DNA from: an uncultured Clostridia bacterium
GTDB lineage: Bacteria; Bacillota; Clostridia; Christensenellales; CAG-917
Direction of reading: 5' to 3'
Length of the DNA stretch: 64,000 bases
Assembly: GCA_944332815.1 (NCBI GenBank)
Contig: CALVKQ010000004.1
Coordinates: forward strand, 1-64,000
Of this stretch, positions 15,752 through 25,152 are shown piece after piece. Within the stretch, counting starts at the first letter, position 1. Each line of letters opens with the position of its first letter. Position numbers and translations under genes: made by a program. The notes beneath the pieces were generated by a model, which was not told the DNA's origin, did no database searches, and was given only the letters and a program-made list of their open reading frames with translations.

Positions 15752-16624
15752 TCATTTGCTCCCGACCTCTTTTGCGATGTCGCAGAAACTGCGCGCGGCG
15801 GTGGTCATCCCCACCGAACGCAGACGGAGCAGCTCGCATTCCGTGTCACATTCGTCGCCCGTGAGCAGGGCGTGATGTAAAGTCATGCCGTGGCGGCGGT
15901 GGTTGGCGAAGGTGGAGTGAGGGATGACGGTGGACCCAAGCCCCGTTTCCGCAAGCGCGATGCAGGTGGCTATCTCGTCGCACTGTATGGGGGCGGAAAG
16001 GGGGACTCCCGTCCGCTCGGAAATGCGCCCCAGCATGGCGGCATAACGATGGGTCAGTATGAGGGGCATCGAGAACAATTCTTCGTAACCGACCGTTGAC
16101 GGCAGCTTTTCGCGCGATAAAACCACCATTTTGTCATTATACAGCACGATCGTTTCGTAAGCCTGGCTGCGCGTGAAGGGGGTGCGGACCAACGCTATCT
16201 CGCACGTCCCGTCCTCTATGCGAGAGAGCAGGGAAGGCGTCGCGCCCTCGTATATCCGCACCGCCACGGAGGGGTAGTGCACGCGGAACACTTTCAGTAT
16301 GTCGCGCAGCACCCCCGTGGCAAGGGAGGGGGTGACGGCAATATTCAGCGTGCCGCCCTCGTCGGTGTCGGCTCGGTGCGCGTCCGCGACGGCGGCATTT
16401 GCGAGCTCCACTATCTTCAACGCGCGTTCGTACATTATCCTGCCGCTCTCCGTCAGGCGGAAGTTATGATAGTCGCGCTCTATCAGCGTCGCGCCGCATT
16501 CCTCTTCCAATGCTTTCAGTTTTTTGCTCAGAGCGGATTGCGCGACATACAACCGCCGCGCCGCCTGCGACACGCTGTCGCTCTCCGCGATCACGATATA
16601 ACTGCGCAAAGTGTCAATGTCCAT
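15752..16624 (-). CDS. LysR-family transcriptional regulator
   Basis: This 290-residue protein has an N-terminal winged helix (MDIDTLRSYIVIAESDSVSQAARRLY, then AQSALSKKLKALEEECG) and a LysR substrate-binding domain beginning near residue 92 (LNIAVTPSLATGVL). It is divergent from the MATE exporter gene with 314 bp between starts, the usual arrangement for a LysR regulator and its target. It is convergent with the ECF gene, 7 bp from its stop. The effector is unknown. Confidence 0.95.
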   Translation of the reverse strand: MDIDTLRSYIVIAESDSVSQAARRLYVAQSALSKKLKALEEECGATLIERDYHNFRLTESGRIMYERALKIVELANAAVADAHRADTDEGGTLNIAVTPSLATGVLRDILKVFRVHYPSVAVRIYEGATPSLLSRIEDGTCEIALVRTPFTRSQAYETIVLYNDKMVVLSREKLPSTVGYEELFSMPLILTHRYAAMLGRISERTGVPLSAPIQCDEIATCIALAETGLGSTVIPHSTFANHRRHGMTLHHALLTGDECDTECELLRLRSVGMTTAARSFCDIAKEVGSK

Positions 16625-16938
16625 GTCTTCCTCTCCCGTCCCGTGCTTACGCGCGCGGACGTTTTGTTGTATGCCGGACCGGAATAATAAAACCGGCGTC
16701 GGATCAATTCTTTTCGGTGCTTTTGCATGGGCGAAGCCTGTGGGTATATATACTGTTGCCTGCGTGCCGCCCTCGCCGCGCGCCGCGTCCGTTTCATGTT
16801 TGCCGCGACCGATGCGCCCTTTTCTGCTCCGACATTATTATAACAAAATGAGATAACAAGGTCAATATTTTAATATATCCGATATAACACGATGTGTAGT
16901 ATAATGATGCGGAGAGATAAAAAAGAGAGGACGTTCAA
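16625..16938. promoter_or_regulatory. Divergent lysR/MATE regulatory region
   Basis: An AT-rich stretch at 16862-16892 (ATATTTTAATATATCC, GATATAAC) lies 5' of a TATAAT at 16900-16905 for the MATE gene. LysR proteins usually bind AT-rich interrupted dyads in such positions. The GC-rich part (16660-16830) shares short blocks with 49990-50150 (GGATCAATTCTTTTCGGTG versus GGAGCAATTTTTCGGTG; GTTGCCTGCGT in both). Confidence 0.5.
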
Positions 16939-18438
16939 ATGAATAAGGACCTGACGCAGGGAAGACCCGTCAAAGTGCTGTGGATGTTCTGCCTGCCCAT
17001 TCTGGTCAGCGCGGTCTTTCAGCAGTTTTACAACATGGCGGACAGCATCATCGCAGGCAAAGTGCTCGGCGAGGATGCGCTCGCTGCCGTGGGAGCGTCC
17101 TATCCTATCACCATGATATTTACTGCCGTGGCATTCGGGTTCAACCTTGGATGTTCCGCGGTGACCTCAAAGTTTTTCGGCGAAAAGAATTACCGCGATC
17201 TGCGCTCCGGCGTGTCCACGGTGATGATAGCGTCCGCCGTCATAGGCGTCCTGCTCACGGGCGTGGGCGTGGGAGCCGGCGCCGCCGTGATGCGCCTTTT
17301 GGACACTCCTGCCGACATAATGGCGGATGCGATGGACTATCTTTACATTTACATCGGCGGCTTTACGTTCGTGCTCATATATAACGTGTGCACGGGGGTG
17401 TTCTCCGCGCTCGGCGACAGCCGCACTCCGCTTTACTTCCTCATCGCGTCCAGCATCGCGAACGTGGGGCTAGACCTCGTGTTCACCATGGTCCTCCCCC
17501 TCGGCGTGGCAGGGCTCGCGTGGGCGACGTTCATTTGTCAGGGGGCGGCAGGCGCGGTGTGTATGTTCACCATGTTCCGCCGCGTGCGCAAGCTGCCGTG
17601 CGAACAAAAACCCTCCGCGTTCTCTTTCAGGTTGCTCGGCGAGATGTTCTACGTCGCGGTGCCCAGCGTCATACAGCAGGGCGTGGTGTCCGTGGGGAAC
17701 CTGCTCATACAATGGTTGGTCAACGGATACGGCGCGTCCGTGGTGGCAGGCTATTCCGCCGCCATAAAGCTCAACACGTTTATCGTCACATCTCTCACCA
17801 CCGTCGCCGGAGGACTCACCAATTTCGCGGCGCAAAACCTCGGCGCCGGCGAACTCCGTCGCACCAAACAGGGCACATTCGTCGGGTTGGGGATGGCGCT
17901 AGTGATGGTGCTGCCTTTCACGCTCGCATACACGTTGGCGCCCGAAGGGATGCTTTCCCTCTTCTTGGAGGAGAGCAGCGCGTCCGCACTCGCAACGGGG
18001 GTCGGTTTCCTCACCATCGTGCCGCCTTTTTATATCCTCGTCGGCAGCAAAGTCATGTTCGACGCGGTGCTGCGCGGCGCGCAGAGCATGACCTCGTTTA
18101 TGTTCGCCACGCTTTTAGACCTCGTGATACGCGTCGCACTCTGCTTTGCGCTGGATCCCGTGCTGGGCATAAACGGCATATGGTGGTCCTGGCCGATAGG
18201 TTGGGGAGTGTCCATGTGCGTTTCCGCCGCGCTGTACTTCGCAGGCAGATGGCACCGCTCGCCGCGCGCGCTTGCAAAGTTCGCAGCCCTCGCTCACGCG
18301 GAAGAGAGCGCGTCCCCGTCGGGAGCCGCCGCAGAGCCCGTCCCCGTCGCAGCGATCCCTGCCGAAACCCGTCCCTCCGCGCGTCCCACCCGTGCGGAAC
18401 ACTCCCACGCAAGACACGGTTTCCGCCACGCCAATTAA
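16939..18438 (+). CDS. MATE family efflux transporter
   Basis: This 499-residue inner-membrane antiporter has about 12 predicted helices and exports drugs or metabolites using a Na+ or H+ gradient. The N-terminal block PVKVLWMFCLPILVSAVFQQ and FYNMADSIIAGKVLGEDALA is the MATE signature, and it repeats in the second half (YVAVPSVIQQGVVSVGNLL). The C-terminal ~50 residues are an Ala/Pro/Glu-rich extension without homology signal. AGAGAGG precedes the start. It is the probable target of the divergent LysR regulator. Confidence 0.95.
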   Translation: MNKDLTQGRPVKVLWMFCLPILVSAVFQQFYNMADSIIAGKVLGEDALAAVGASYPITMIFTAVAFGFNLGCSAVTSKFFGEKNYRDLRSGVSTVMIASAVIGVLLTGVGVGAGAAVMRLLDTPADIMADAMDYLYIYIGGFTFVLIYNVCTGVFSALGDSRTPLYFLIASSIANVGLDLVFTMVLPLGVAGLAWATFICQGAAGAVCMFTMFRRVRKLPCEQKPSAFSFRLLGEMFYVAVPSVIQQGVVSVGNLLIQWLVNGYGASVVAGYSAAIKLNTFIVTSLTTVAGGLTNFAAQNLGAGELRRTKQGTFVGLGMALVMVLPFTLAYTLAPEGMLSLFLEESSASALATGVGFLTIVPPFYILVGSKVMFDAVLRGAQSMTSFMFATLLDLVIRVALCFALDPVLGINGIWWSWPIGWGVSMCVSAALYFAGRWHRSPRALAKFAALAHAEESASPSGAAAEPVPVAAIPAETRPSARPTRAEHSHARHGFRHAN

Positions 18439-18484
18439 AACGCTTGCAAAACCGCGCGCGTTATTGTAAAATAACTCGCGGACT

Positions 18485-18573
18485 GGAAGCGTATCGAAGT
18501 GGTCATAACGAGCCGCACTCGAAATGCGGTGACGGGCAACCGTCCGCGAGTTCGAATCTCGCCGCTTCCGCCA
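18485..18573 (+). tRNA. tRNA-Ser (CGA)
   Basis: The acceptor stem GGAAGCG/CGCTTCC has discriminator G and an encoded CCA (18571-18573). The anticodon stem CCGCA/TGCGG encloses loop CTCGAAA, giving anticodon CGA (reads UCG). The long variable arm (GACGG..CCGTC) is typical of serine tRNA, and the T loop GTTCGAATC is present. Confidence 0.97.
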
Positions 18574-18577
18574 AAGC

Positions 18578-18616
18578 AAAAAAAGCGCCCTCGCACGGGT
18601 GCTTTTTTGCTTTCTC
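18578..18616 (+). terminator. tRNA-Ser terminator
   Basis: AAAAAAAGCGCCC-TCGCA-CGGGTGCTTTTTT lies directly after the CCA end. Confidence 0.9.
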
Positions 18617-18735
18617 GGAAGCGCGATGCGGAACCTTGCGCCTAACGATGATTTTACCGAAGAACGGCTGTTTTCCATAATCTAACCGCACAAAATCGAC
18701 AAATAGGCGCAAAGTTCGGCGGCTTCTCCGCAAGA

Positions 18736-19380
18736 CGCCTGCGGCTTTTCCCGCCGCCCGAGTGTGCTCCGCACCTTTCCGAAACACCTCGCAATTCACC
18801 GCTCTTCACTTATGCCGCACACATCGCCGCTTCCATAGCCTGAGCGGCGAGTTTCTGCGCTCTTTTGCGTGACGCTCTTTTTCTCGGGGCGGCACCAAGT
18901 CCGCACGGCAAACGCAGATGAACGGCAAAACGACGATTTTCACGCACAACTTCTCGTTCCTCTCGAAAAATCGCTAAATCGTCGTCGCCATGCTCCTTCT
19001 CACGAATCTCGCCTGCGGCTTTTCCCACCGCCCGAGTGTGCTCCGCACCTTTCCGAAACACCTCGCAATTCACCGCTCTTCACTTATGCCGCACACATCG
19101 CCGCTTCCATAGCCTGAGCGGCGAGTTTCTGCGCTCTTTTGCGTGACGCTCTTTTTCTCGGGGCGGCACCAAGTCCGCACGGCAAACGCAGATGAACGGC
19201 AAAACGACGATTTTCACGCACAACTTCTCGTTCCTCTCGAAAAATCGCTAAATCGTCGTCGCCATGCTCCTCCTCACGAATCTCGCATGCGGCCTTTACC
19301 TCCGCCCTAGGTCGCTCCACACCTTTTTCGAACGCACTGCCGTTTATCGATCTACACTTATGCCGCACACATCGCCGCGG
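18736..19380. repeat. 274-bp tandem repeat (two full copies and a degraded third)
   Basis: Copy A is 18736-19009 and copy B 19010-19283, differing at only a few positions. A third copy runs from 19284 to about 19380 with many substitutions. Each contains CCTGCGGCTTTTCCC at its start, GAGTGTGCTCCGCACCTTTC, CGGGGCGGCACCAAGTCC and AATCGCTAAATCGTCGTCG. Minus-strand frames of 87 and 124 residues ending MEAAMCAA arise from the duplication; 274 is not a multiple of 3, so the frames shift between copies. I do not call these proteins. The block lies between the tRNA terminator and the mannosidase. Confidence 0.9.
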
Positions 19381-19507
19381 GATGACCCGACGCGGCTCGG
19401 CATGACGCGAACGGTTTTTGATTTTTCTATTGAAAAAAGGCGTAAAACAAGTTATCATTTGTTAGAAAAAGAGTTTTGCGCGCACGCTCGCGGCGCGCGG
19501 AGGTTTT

Positions 19508-22054
19508 ATGATCGCGCTCAACGGCAGATGGACTTTGAAGGACGTTTCCGACAACATGGAGTATGCCGCCGACGTCCCTTCCTGCAATTACCTTGACCTG
19601 ATGGCGAACGGCGCCATAAAGGATCCTTTCAAAGGCACCAACGAAAAAGAGCTGCTTTGGGTCGCCGAGAGGGATTGGAGCTGGTTCCGCCACTTCGACG
19701 TCACGGCGGAGCAGTTGAAAGCGGACAGAGCGGTGCTGGTGTGCAAGCAGCTGGACACCCTTGCGACGGTGCTCGTCAACCGTGAGGCTGTGGCGTATGC
19801 GGACAATTGTCACATCAGTCACGAGTTCGACATCAAGAAGTTTTTGAAAGAGGGGAGGAACCAGATCGAGGTCATCATCTCCTCGCCCGTCAAATATATC
19901 ACGGAACAGCGCAAACTTTACCGCACGCCGGCGAACCCCAACGGCATCGACGGCATAGACCGCATACGCAAACCGCAGTGCCATTTCGGGTGGGACTGGG
20001 GTCCCGTGCTTCCGCCCAGCGGCATAACCGGGGACATTTACATAGACTTCCGCAGCGGAGCGGAGATCACGGAGTTTGCGGTGCAGCAGACTCACGAACA
20101 CGGCACGGTGTCGCTGCGTTACGACGTAAAGTGCTCTCTGCTCGATGACAGAGCGGAACTCGGGGCGGTGGCGGTGCTGCGCGCGCCCGACGGCAGCGAA
20201 ATGCGCGCGGAACGCGAGTATGCGGACAAACTGACCTTCTGTTTCACTGTGGAGAAGCCGGAATTATGGTGGGCAAACGGGATGACTGCGCGCCGCGAAC
20301 AACCCCTTTACGAATGCGAAGTTCGCCTGGAAGGCAAGGGCGGCACGGTGGACAGCCGCACCAAAAAGATAGGATTGCGCACCATAGAACTGGACAGGCG
20401 AGAGGACGCCTACGGCAGCGATTTTGCCTTCCGCGTCAACGGCAAAAAAGTGTTTTGCAAGGGGGCGAACCTCATCCCGTTCGACAGTTTCGACACCCGT
20501 ACGGACGCGGCTAAATTGGAATATTACGTGCGCGCGGCGGCGGAATGCAATTTCAATATGATCCGCGTCTGGGGCGGCGGCTATTACGCTTCCGACACCC
20601 TTTTGGACCTTTGCGACCGCTACGGCATAATGATATGGCAGGACTTCATGTTCGCGTGCATGACCTATCCTTTCTATGAGCCTAATTTCCTTGCCAATGT
20701 GCAAAAAGAGGTGTTTTTCAATGTAAAACGTATGCGTGAACATGCCTGTCTTGCGGTTTGGAGCGGAAATAACGAGATAGAAGCGATGAGCAATCTCTGG
20801 GCGGCGTATCCCAGATCAATGCGTTGGAACGAAGAGTTCTTCTATCACATATTGCCCGAGTGGGTGGCGCTCAACGACCGCAGCACTCCGTACATCCCGG
20901 GGTCGCCATGCGGCACCAAACAGTGCAAGAACGTGCAGAGCGACGGCATAGGCGACACGCATCTTTGGGCGGTGTGGCACGGGTTGCAGCCGCTGGATTA
21001 TTACCGTCGCCGTCCCACTCGGTTTTGCAGTGAGTTCGGTTTCGAGTCGCTTCCCGACGAGAAGACCATACGCTACTACGCCGCGCCCGAGGATATGAAG
21101 CTGGATTCTCCCGTCTTCAACGCGCATCAGAAGTGCGCGAGCGGCAATAAGAAGATGGTGTACTACATCGCATCGCGCTTTGACCTTCCGGAGAGGTTCG
21201 AGGACTACGTTTACCTTTCGCAGGTGTGCCAAAGCGAGTGCGTGCGTGACGCGACGGAATTTTGGAGGCGGACGCCGGAGCGGTGCAACGGGTCGTTGTT
21301 CTGGCAGTTCAACGACTGTTGGCCCGTCTGTTCCTGGGCGTCTGTGGATTATTTCGGAAACTACAAGTGTCTGCAATACCGTGCCAAGCACTTTTTCGCG
21401 CCGTTGAGCGTGCAGGCGATAGGCGGCAAAGAAGGGCTTCGCGTCCGCCTCATCAACGACAGAGCGGACACCTTCCGCGGCAAAGTAAATGTGGAAGTGG
21501 TGACTTTCGACGGCAAAAAGCTGTACGCAGGGGACTTTAACGTGGAGGCGGAAAACGGTTATAACCGCGACATCTGCGTGCTCGCGGCGGAGGAACTCGG
21601 CGGCGTCAAGACGTTGCGCGGCTGCTATGCGGTGGCAAGCGTTTTCGACCAAAACGGAACTGAGCAGGAGCGCGCCGTCACCCTCTTCGCAAACGAAAAC
21701 AAAGTTACGCTGCCTTCCGCCACGGTCACGGCGAAAGTGATCTCCGTCGCGGACGGCGTCGCCACCGTGGAGGTGCGCGCGGACGCGTATGCGCGCTTTG
21801 TGCGCTTGCATACCTCCCTCGTCACCGCGCCGTTTTCCGACAACTTCTTTGATCTGCTCCCGGGCGAAAGCCGCCGCGTGACTATCCCCGTCGGCGACAT
21901 CACGGCGGAGGTATTTGCCGCCTCGCTTTCCGTCCGCCACCTTGCGCAGGTCAAAAAAGGGGAGAGCCGCCTCGCGCAAAACCTCAAACGTCTTGCCATC
22001 TTCCTGATACCCATCAATTTCGGGTCGTACATTTACTATCGTTTTCTGATTTGA
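19508..22054 (+). CDS. Beta-mannosidase (glycoside hydrolase family 2)
   Basis: This 848-residue cytoplasmic enzyme (no signal peptide) releases beta-linked mannose from oligosaccharides. The N-terminal sugar-binding domain (LNGRWTLKDVS) leads to the TIM-barrel block FRVNGKKVFCKGANLIP and RVWGGGYY. SGNNE holds the acid/base Glu, and RFCSEFGFESLP holds the nucleophile Glu. WQFNDCWPVCSWASVDYFG is typical of mannosidases rather than galactosidases. The length fits the family. It stands alone here, without transporter or regulator genes. A GGAGG site precedes the start. Confidence 0.93.
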   Translation: MIALNGRWTLKDVSDNMEYAADVPSCNYLDLMANGAIKDPFKGTNEKELLWVAERDWSWFRHFDVTAEQLKADRAVLVCKQLDTLATVLVNREAVAYADNCHISHEFDIKKFLKEGRNQIEVIISSPVKYITEQRKLYRTPANPNGIDGIDRIRKPQCHFGWDWGPVLPPSGITGDIYIDFRSGAEITEFAVQQTHEHGTVSLRYDVKCSLLDDRAELGAVAVLRAPDGSEMRAEREYADKLTFCFTVEKPELWWANGMTARREQPLYECEVRLEGKGGTVDSRTKKIGLRTIELDRREDAYGSDFAFRVNGKKVFCKGANLIPFDSFDTRTDAAKLEYYVRAAAECNFNMIRVWGGGYYASDTLLDLCDRYGIMIWQDFMFACMTYPFYEPNFLANVQKEVFFNVKRMREHACLAVWSGNNEIEAMSNLWAAYPRSMRWNEEFFYHILPEWVALNDRSTPYIPGSPCGTKQCKNVQSDGIGDTHLWAVWHGLQPLDYYRRRPTRFCSEFGFESLPDEKTIRYYAAPEDMKLDSPVFNAHQKCASGNKKMVYYIASRFDLPERFEDYVYLSQVCQSECVRDATEFWRRTPERCNGSLFWQFNDCWPVCSWASVDYFGNYKCLQYRAKHFFAPLSVQAIGGKEGLRVRLINDRADTFRGKVNVEVVTFDGKKLYAGDFNVEAENGYNRDICVLAAEELGGVKTLRGCYAVASVFDQNGTEQERAVTLFANENKVTLPSATVTAKVISVADGVATVEVRADAYARFVRLHTSLVTAPFSDNFFDLLPGESRRVTIPVGDITAEVFAASLSVRHLAQVKKGESRLAQNLKRLAIFLIPINFGSYIYYRFLI

Positions 22055-22434
22055 AGAAGGAATACATCCAACCCCGTACACGACGCGCACTTATTCGGAG
22101 TGCGCTTGATTAATACCGCTCTCATTCAAAGACGGAATCACGCCTTTATTCTCCACATTCACTCGTGCGGAGCGTGTTTGATCAAAACTCTCCCCGGGAA
22201 GGAGTGGGTTCAACACTCCCATGTCAGGGGACGTTACTCATTTTGGACATTTGGGGACGGGCTTATTTTGTTCAAAAATTGAACAAATCAAACACGTCCC
22301 CAAATGTTCAAAAATTGAACAAAATAAGCCCGTCCCCAAGTGTTCAAAAGCCCGTCCCCAAGTGTTCAGCTCACCCCACAGTGTCCAAAACAGGGGACGG
22401 GGTATGTTTGCACTTTTTCTGTTCACATTACATG
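22055..22434. repeat. Modular repeat island E (partial) with GGGGACGGG palindromes
   Basis: This contains fragments shared with the islands at 25.4, 28.1, 41.3 and 42.6 kb. It includes GACGCGCACTTATTCGG, TTCAAAGACGGAA, CAACACTCCCATGTCAGGGG, and a 23-bp perfect inverted repeat with arms 22253-22275 and 22315-22337 that begin GGGGACGGGC and end GCCCGTCCCC. No coding sequence is evident. Confidence 0.85.
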
Positions 22435-22462
22435 TTGACAACAGTGCAGAATGTTATATAAT
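22435..22462 (+). promoter_or_regulatory. copA promoter
   Basis: TTGACA (22435-22440), a 16-bp spacer and TATAAT (22457-22462). Confidence 0.9.
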
Positions 22463-22473
22463 GATAGTACACC

Positions 22474-22490
22474 ACACCCCCGTGGGGTGT
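22474..22490 (+). promoter_or_regulatory. Probable CsoR operator
   Basis: ACACCCC-CGT-GGGGTGT is a perfect 7-bp inverted repeat placed where transcription should begin, 12 bp after the -10 box. GC-rich palindromes of this kind are bound by CsoR, which is encoded two cistrons downstream. Copper would release the repressor. Confidence 0.75.
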
Positions 22491-22512
22491 TATGGCGACC
22501 TTCGGAGGTCAT

Positions 22513-25143
22513 ATGAAAAAGGAAAAATTTATCGTCACGGGAATGACTTGTTCGGCGTGTTCCTCGCACGTCGAGAGGGCGGTGAGCAAACTTGACGGGG
22601 TCGCGCGAGTGTCCGTCAATCTGCTCACGGGCGGCATGACGGTGGAATACGATGAGGGAAAGCTGGACTCGGAGGGCGTGATCGCCGCCGTGGTCGGAGC
22701 AGGTTACAACGCGTTTTCGGACGCCGTTCGTGAGAGAGGCGAGGGGAAGACGGCAGGCAAGGCGGCGGCGGAGGCGCGTGCGAGCGAGCGCGCGAAGGCG
22801 GCAAAGGAGATGAAAGTCAGGCTTGCGGTGTCTATCGCGTTCATGGTGCCTTTGATGTACGTGGGCATGGGGCACATGTGGGGCGCGCCGCTTCCCGATT
22901 TTCTGACGGGCACGGGCAACGCGGTTTCGTACGCGCTGTTGCAGGTGCTGCTCTGCGTGCCTATCCTTTACGTCAACCGCGCATATTTCATCAACGGTTT
23001 CAAGCGGCTGTTCACCTTGTCGCCCAACATGGACTCCCTCATAGCGGTGGGGTCTGCGGCGTCGCTGGTGTACGGCATATTCGCCATCTTCCGCATGAGT
23101 TACGGGCTGGGCGCCGGCGACCTCGCTTTGGTGGAGAGGTACATGCACGACCTTTATTTTGAGTCGGCAGGCATGATACTCGCGCTCGTCACGGTGGGCA
23201 AGTATCTGGAAACGCTCTCCAAGCGCCGCACGGGCGACGCGCTGGACAAACTGCGCGATCTGGTGCCCAAGGGGGCGATAGTGCTGCGCGACGGCGCGGA
23301 GGAGGAAGTGGACAGCGAAACGCTGGCGACAGGCGACATCATCGTGGTCAAGGCAGGGATGTCCGTGCCTGCGGACGCGGTGGTGACGGAAGGGCACGCC
23401 TTTGTGGACGAGAGCGCGATAAGCGGCGAGAGCGTCCCCGTGGAAAAGACGGAGGGGGCGAAGCTGGTGGGCGGCACGGTGAACCGCACGGGCTACTTGC
23501 AGGCGCGCGTCACTGCGGTGGGCGGCGAGAGCGTGCTGGCGAAGATAATCAAACTCGTGGAGGACGCAGGCGCGGAAAAGGCGCCCATCGCCAAGATAGC
23601 GGACAAGATCGCAGGGGTGTTCGTGCCCGTTGTGATGAGCATAGCCGCTGTGGTATTCGTGGGATGGATGGCAGGGGGCTACACCTTCGAGCACGCGCTG
23701 ACCTGCGCGATCTCGGTGCTGGTCATATCCTGTCCGTGCGCGCTGGGTCTGGCGACCCCCGTTGCCATAATGGTGGGGACGGGCAAAGGCGCGGAGAGCG
23801 GAGTGCTGTTCAAGAGCGGCGACGCGCTTGAAAATTTGCATGACGTCAAGTATGTGGTGTTCGACAAGACGGGCACCGTCACGGAAGGGCGACCCGAGGT
23901 GAGCGACGTAACGTTCGGCGAGGGTGTGGAGGGCGTGCTCGCCGCCGTGGCAGGCATAGAGAGCAAGAGCGAGCATCCGCTCGCGGACGCGGTGACGGCT
24001 TACGCCGCCTCGGTGGGAGTCCTCCCTGCGGAGGCGGAGGATTTCCAAACGCTGCCCGGCATGGGCGTCAGGGCGACGGCGACGGGCAGACGTTACGCCG
24101 TGGGCAACGCCAAACTCATGGCGGAAGAGGGCGTGGATGAAAGCGTCTACGCAGCAGAACTCGCGCGCGTCGCGGAGGAGGGCAAAACTCCGTTGTTGGT
24201 TTCGCGCGACGGGGAGTACGTGGGGCTCATCGCCACGCAGGACAAGGTGAAACCGCACACCGCGGCAGCCGTTGCGGAACTCAAAAAGCTCGGGGTGCAT
24301 CCCGTCATGCTCACGGGCGACAACGAGCGCACGGCAAGGGCAGTGGCAAAGCAGGCAGGCATAGAAGAAGTTTTTGCAGGGGTGCTGCCCGGCGACAAAG
24401 AGGCAAAGATAGCGCAACTCAAAGAGCAGGGCAAAGTCGCCATGGTGGGGGACGGGATAAACGACGCGCCTGCGCTCACGCGTGCGGACGTCGGCATAGC
24501 GATAGGCAGCGGCAGCGACATCGCGGTGGAAAGCGCGGACGTGGTGCTGATAAAGGACGACCCTCTCGACGTGGTGACGGCGGTGCGCCTTTCTCGCAGG
24601 ACCATCCTGAACATCAAAGAGAACCTCTTCTGGGCGCTCATTTACAACTCGCTTTGCATACCGCTTGCGGCAGGTGTGTTTTACGTGCCCTTCGAGGTCA
24701 GGCTCGACCCGATGATAGGGGCGGCGGCGATGAGCCTTTCCAGCATATTCGTGGTGCTGAACGCGCTGCGGCTCAAACTGTTCAAACCGACGCGCGCGGA
24801 GGCGGACTGCGCCGGGGCGTGCGCCGTGATATACGGGGGCGCGCAGGGCGGCAATGAGGAGAAAGAAAGCATTCCTCGCGAGGAGGAAAACGCAATAAAC
24901 GATGTTAAAAGGAGCGAAAACGATATGAAAACTTACGTTTTGAGCATTGAAGGCATGATGTGCAGCCATTGCACCGGCAGGGTGGAGAAGGCGCTGCGCG
25001 CCGTCGGCGGCGTGGAGGATGTCGCGGTGTCCCTGGAAAACAAGAACGCCGTCGTGAAAGCGACGGAGAGCGTCGGCGCGGAGGCTCTCAAAGCCGCCGT
25101 CGAGGCGCAGGACTATCCCGTGACCGCCGTCACGGAAGGCTAG
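22513..25143 (+). CDS. copA: Copper-exporting P1B-ATPase fused to a CopZ-like chaperone
   Basis: This 876-residue protein is an inner-membrane Cu(I) export ATPase. Domains in order are an N-terminal heavy-metal domain (GMTCSACSSHVERA), transmembrane helices, actuator (SGESVPV), metal site helix CPCALG, phosphorylation motif DKTGT, HP motif (SEHPLAD), the hinge GDGINDAP and the last helices. After a charged linker there is a second metal-binding domain (IEGMMCSHCTGRVEKAL) that looks like a whole CopZ. An AAAAGGAG site and ATG precede this second domain in frame. ATG 22513 follows GGAGGT and is preferred over the ATG at 22492, which overlaps the operator. Confidence 0.95.
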   Translation: MKKEKFIVTGMTCSACSSHVERAVSKLDGVARVSVNLLTGGMTVEYDEGKLDSEGVIAAVVGAGYNAFSDAVRERGEGKTAGKAAAEARASERAKAAKEMKVRLAVSIAFMVPLMYVGMGHMWGAPLPDFLTGTGNAVSYALLQVLLCVPILYVNRAYFINGFKRLFTLSPNMDSLIAVGSAASLVYGIFAIFRMSYGLGAGDLALVERYMHDLYFESAGMILALVTVGKYLETLSKRRTGDALDKLRDLVPKGAIVLRDGAEEEVDSETLATGDIIVVKAGMSVPADAVVTEGHAFVDESAISGESVPVEKTEGAKLVGGTVNRTGYLQARVTAVGGESVLAKIIKLVEDAGAEKAPIAKIADKIAGVFVPVVMSIAAVVFVGWMAGGYTFEHALTCAISVLVISCPCALGLATPVAIMVGTGKGAESGVLFKSGDALENLHDVKYVVFDKTGTVTEGRPEVSDVTFGEGVEGVLAAVAGIESKSEHPLADAVTAYAASVGVLPAEAEDFQTLPGMGVRATATGRRYAVGNAKLMAEEGVDESVYAAELARVAEEGKTPLLVSRDGEYVGLIATQDKVKPHTAAAVAELKKLGVHPVMLTGDNERTARAVAKQAGIEEVFAGVLPGDKEAKIAQLKEQGKVAMVGDGINDAPALTRADVGIAIGSGSDIAVESADVVLIKDDPLDVVTAVRLSRRTILNIKENLFWALIYNSLCIPLAAGVFYVPFEVRLDPMIGAAAMSLSSIFVVLNALRLKLFKPTRAEADCAGACAVIYGGAQGGNEEKESIPREEENAINDVKRSENDMKTYVLSIEGMMCSHCTGRVEKALRAVGGVEDVAVSLENKNAVVKATESVGAEALKAAVEAQDYPVTAVTEG
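24925..25143 (+). CDS. CopZ-like copper chaperone domain with possible independent start
   Basis: The last 72 codons of the copA frame encode a complete heavy-metal-associated domain with the Cu(I) motif MMCSHC. Upstream, AAAAGGAG (24907-24914) sits 10 bases before ATG 24925, so ribosomes could start here and make free CopZ as well as the fused form. No stop or frameshift separates it from CopA. Whether the free chaperone is made cannot be told from sequence. Confidence 0.5.
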   Translation: MKTYVLSIEGMMCSHCTGRVEKALRAVGGVEDVAVSLENKNAVVKATESVGAEALKAAVEAQDYPVTAVTEG

Positions 25144-25152
25144 GAGGCGGCT

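Noticed and set aside
18810..19458. Minus-strand proteins of 87 and 124 residues with the same C-terminus
   Set aside because: They come from a 274-bp tandem duplication, have no ribosome binding site, and the shared part changes frame relative to the unit. Kept as repeat, not as genes.
18485..19507. Integrated element at tRNA-Ser
   Set aside because: No integrase gene and no repeat of the tRNA 3' end were found downstream; only tandem repeats are present.
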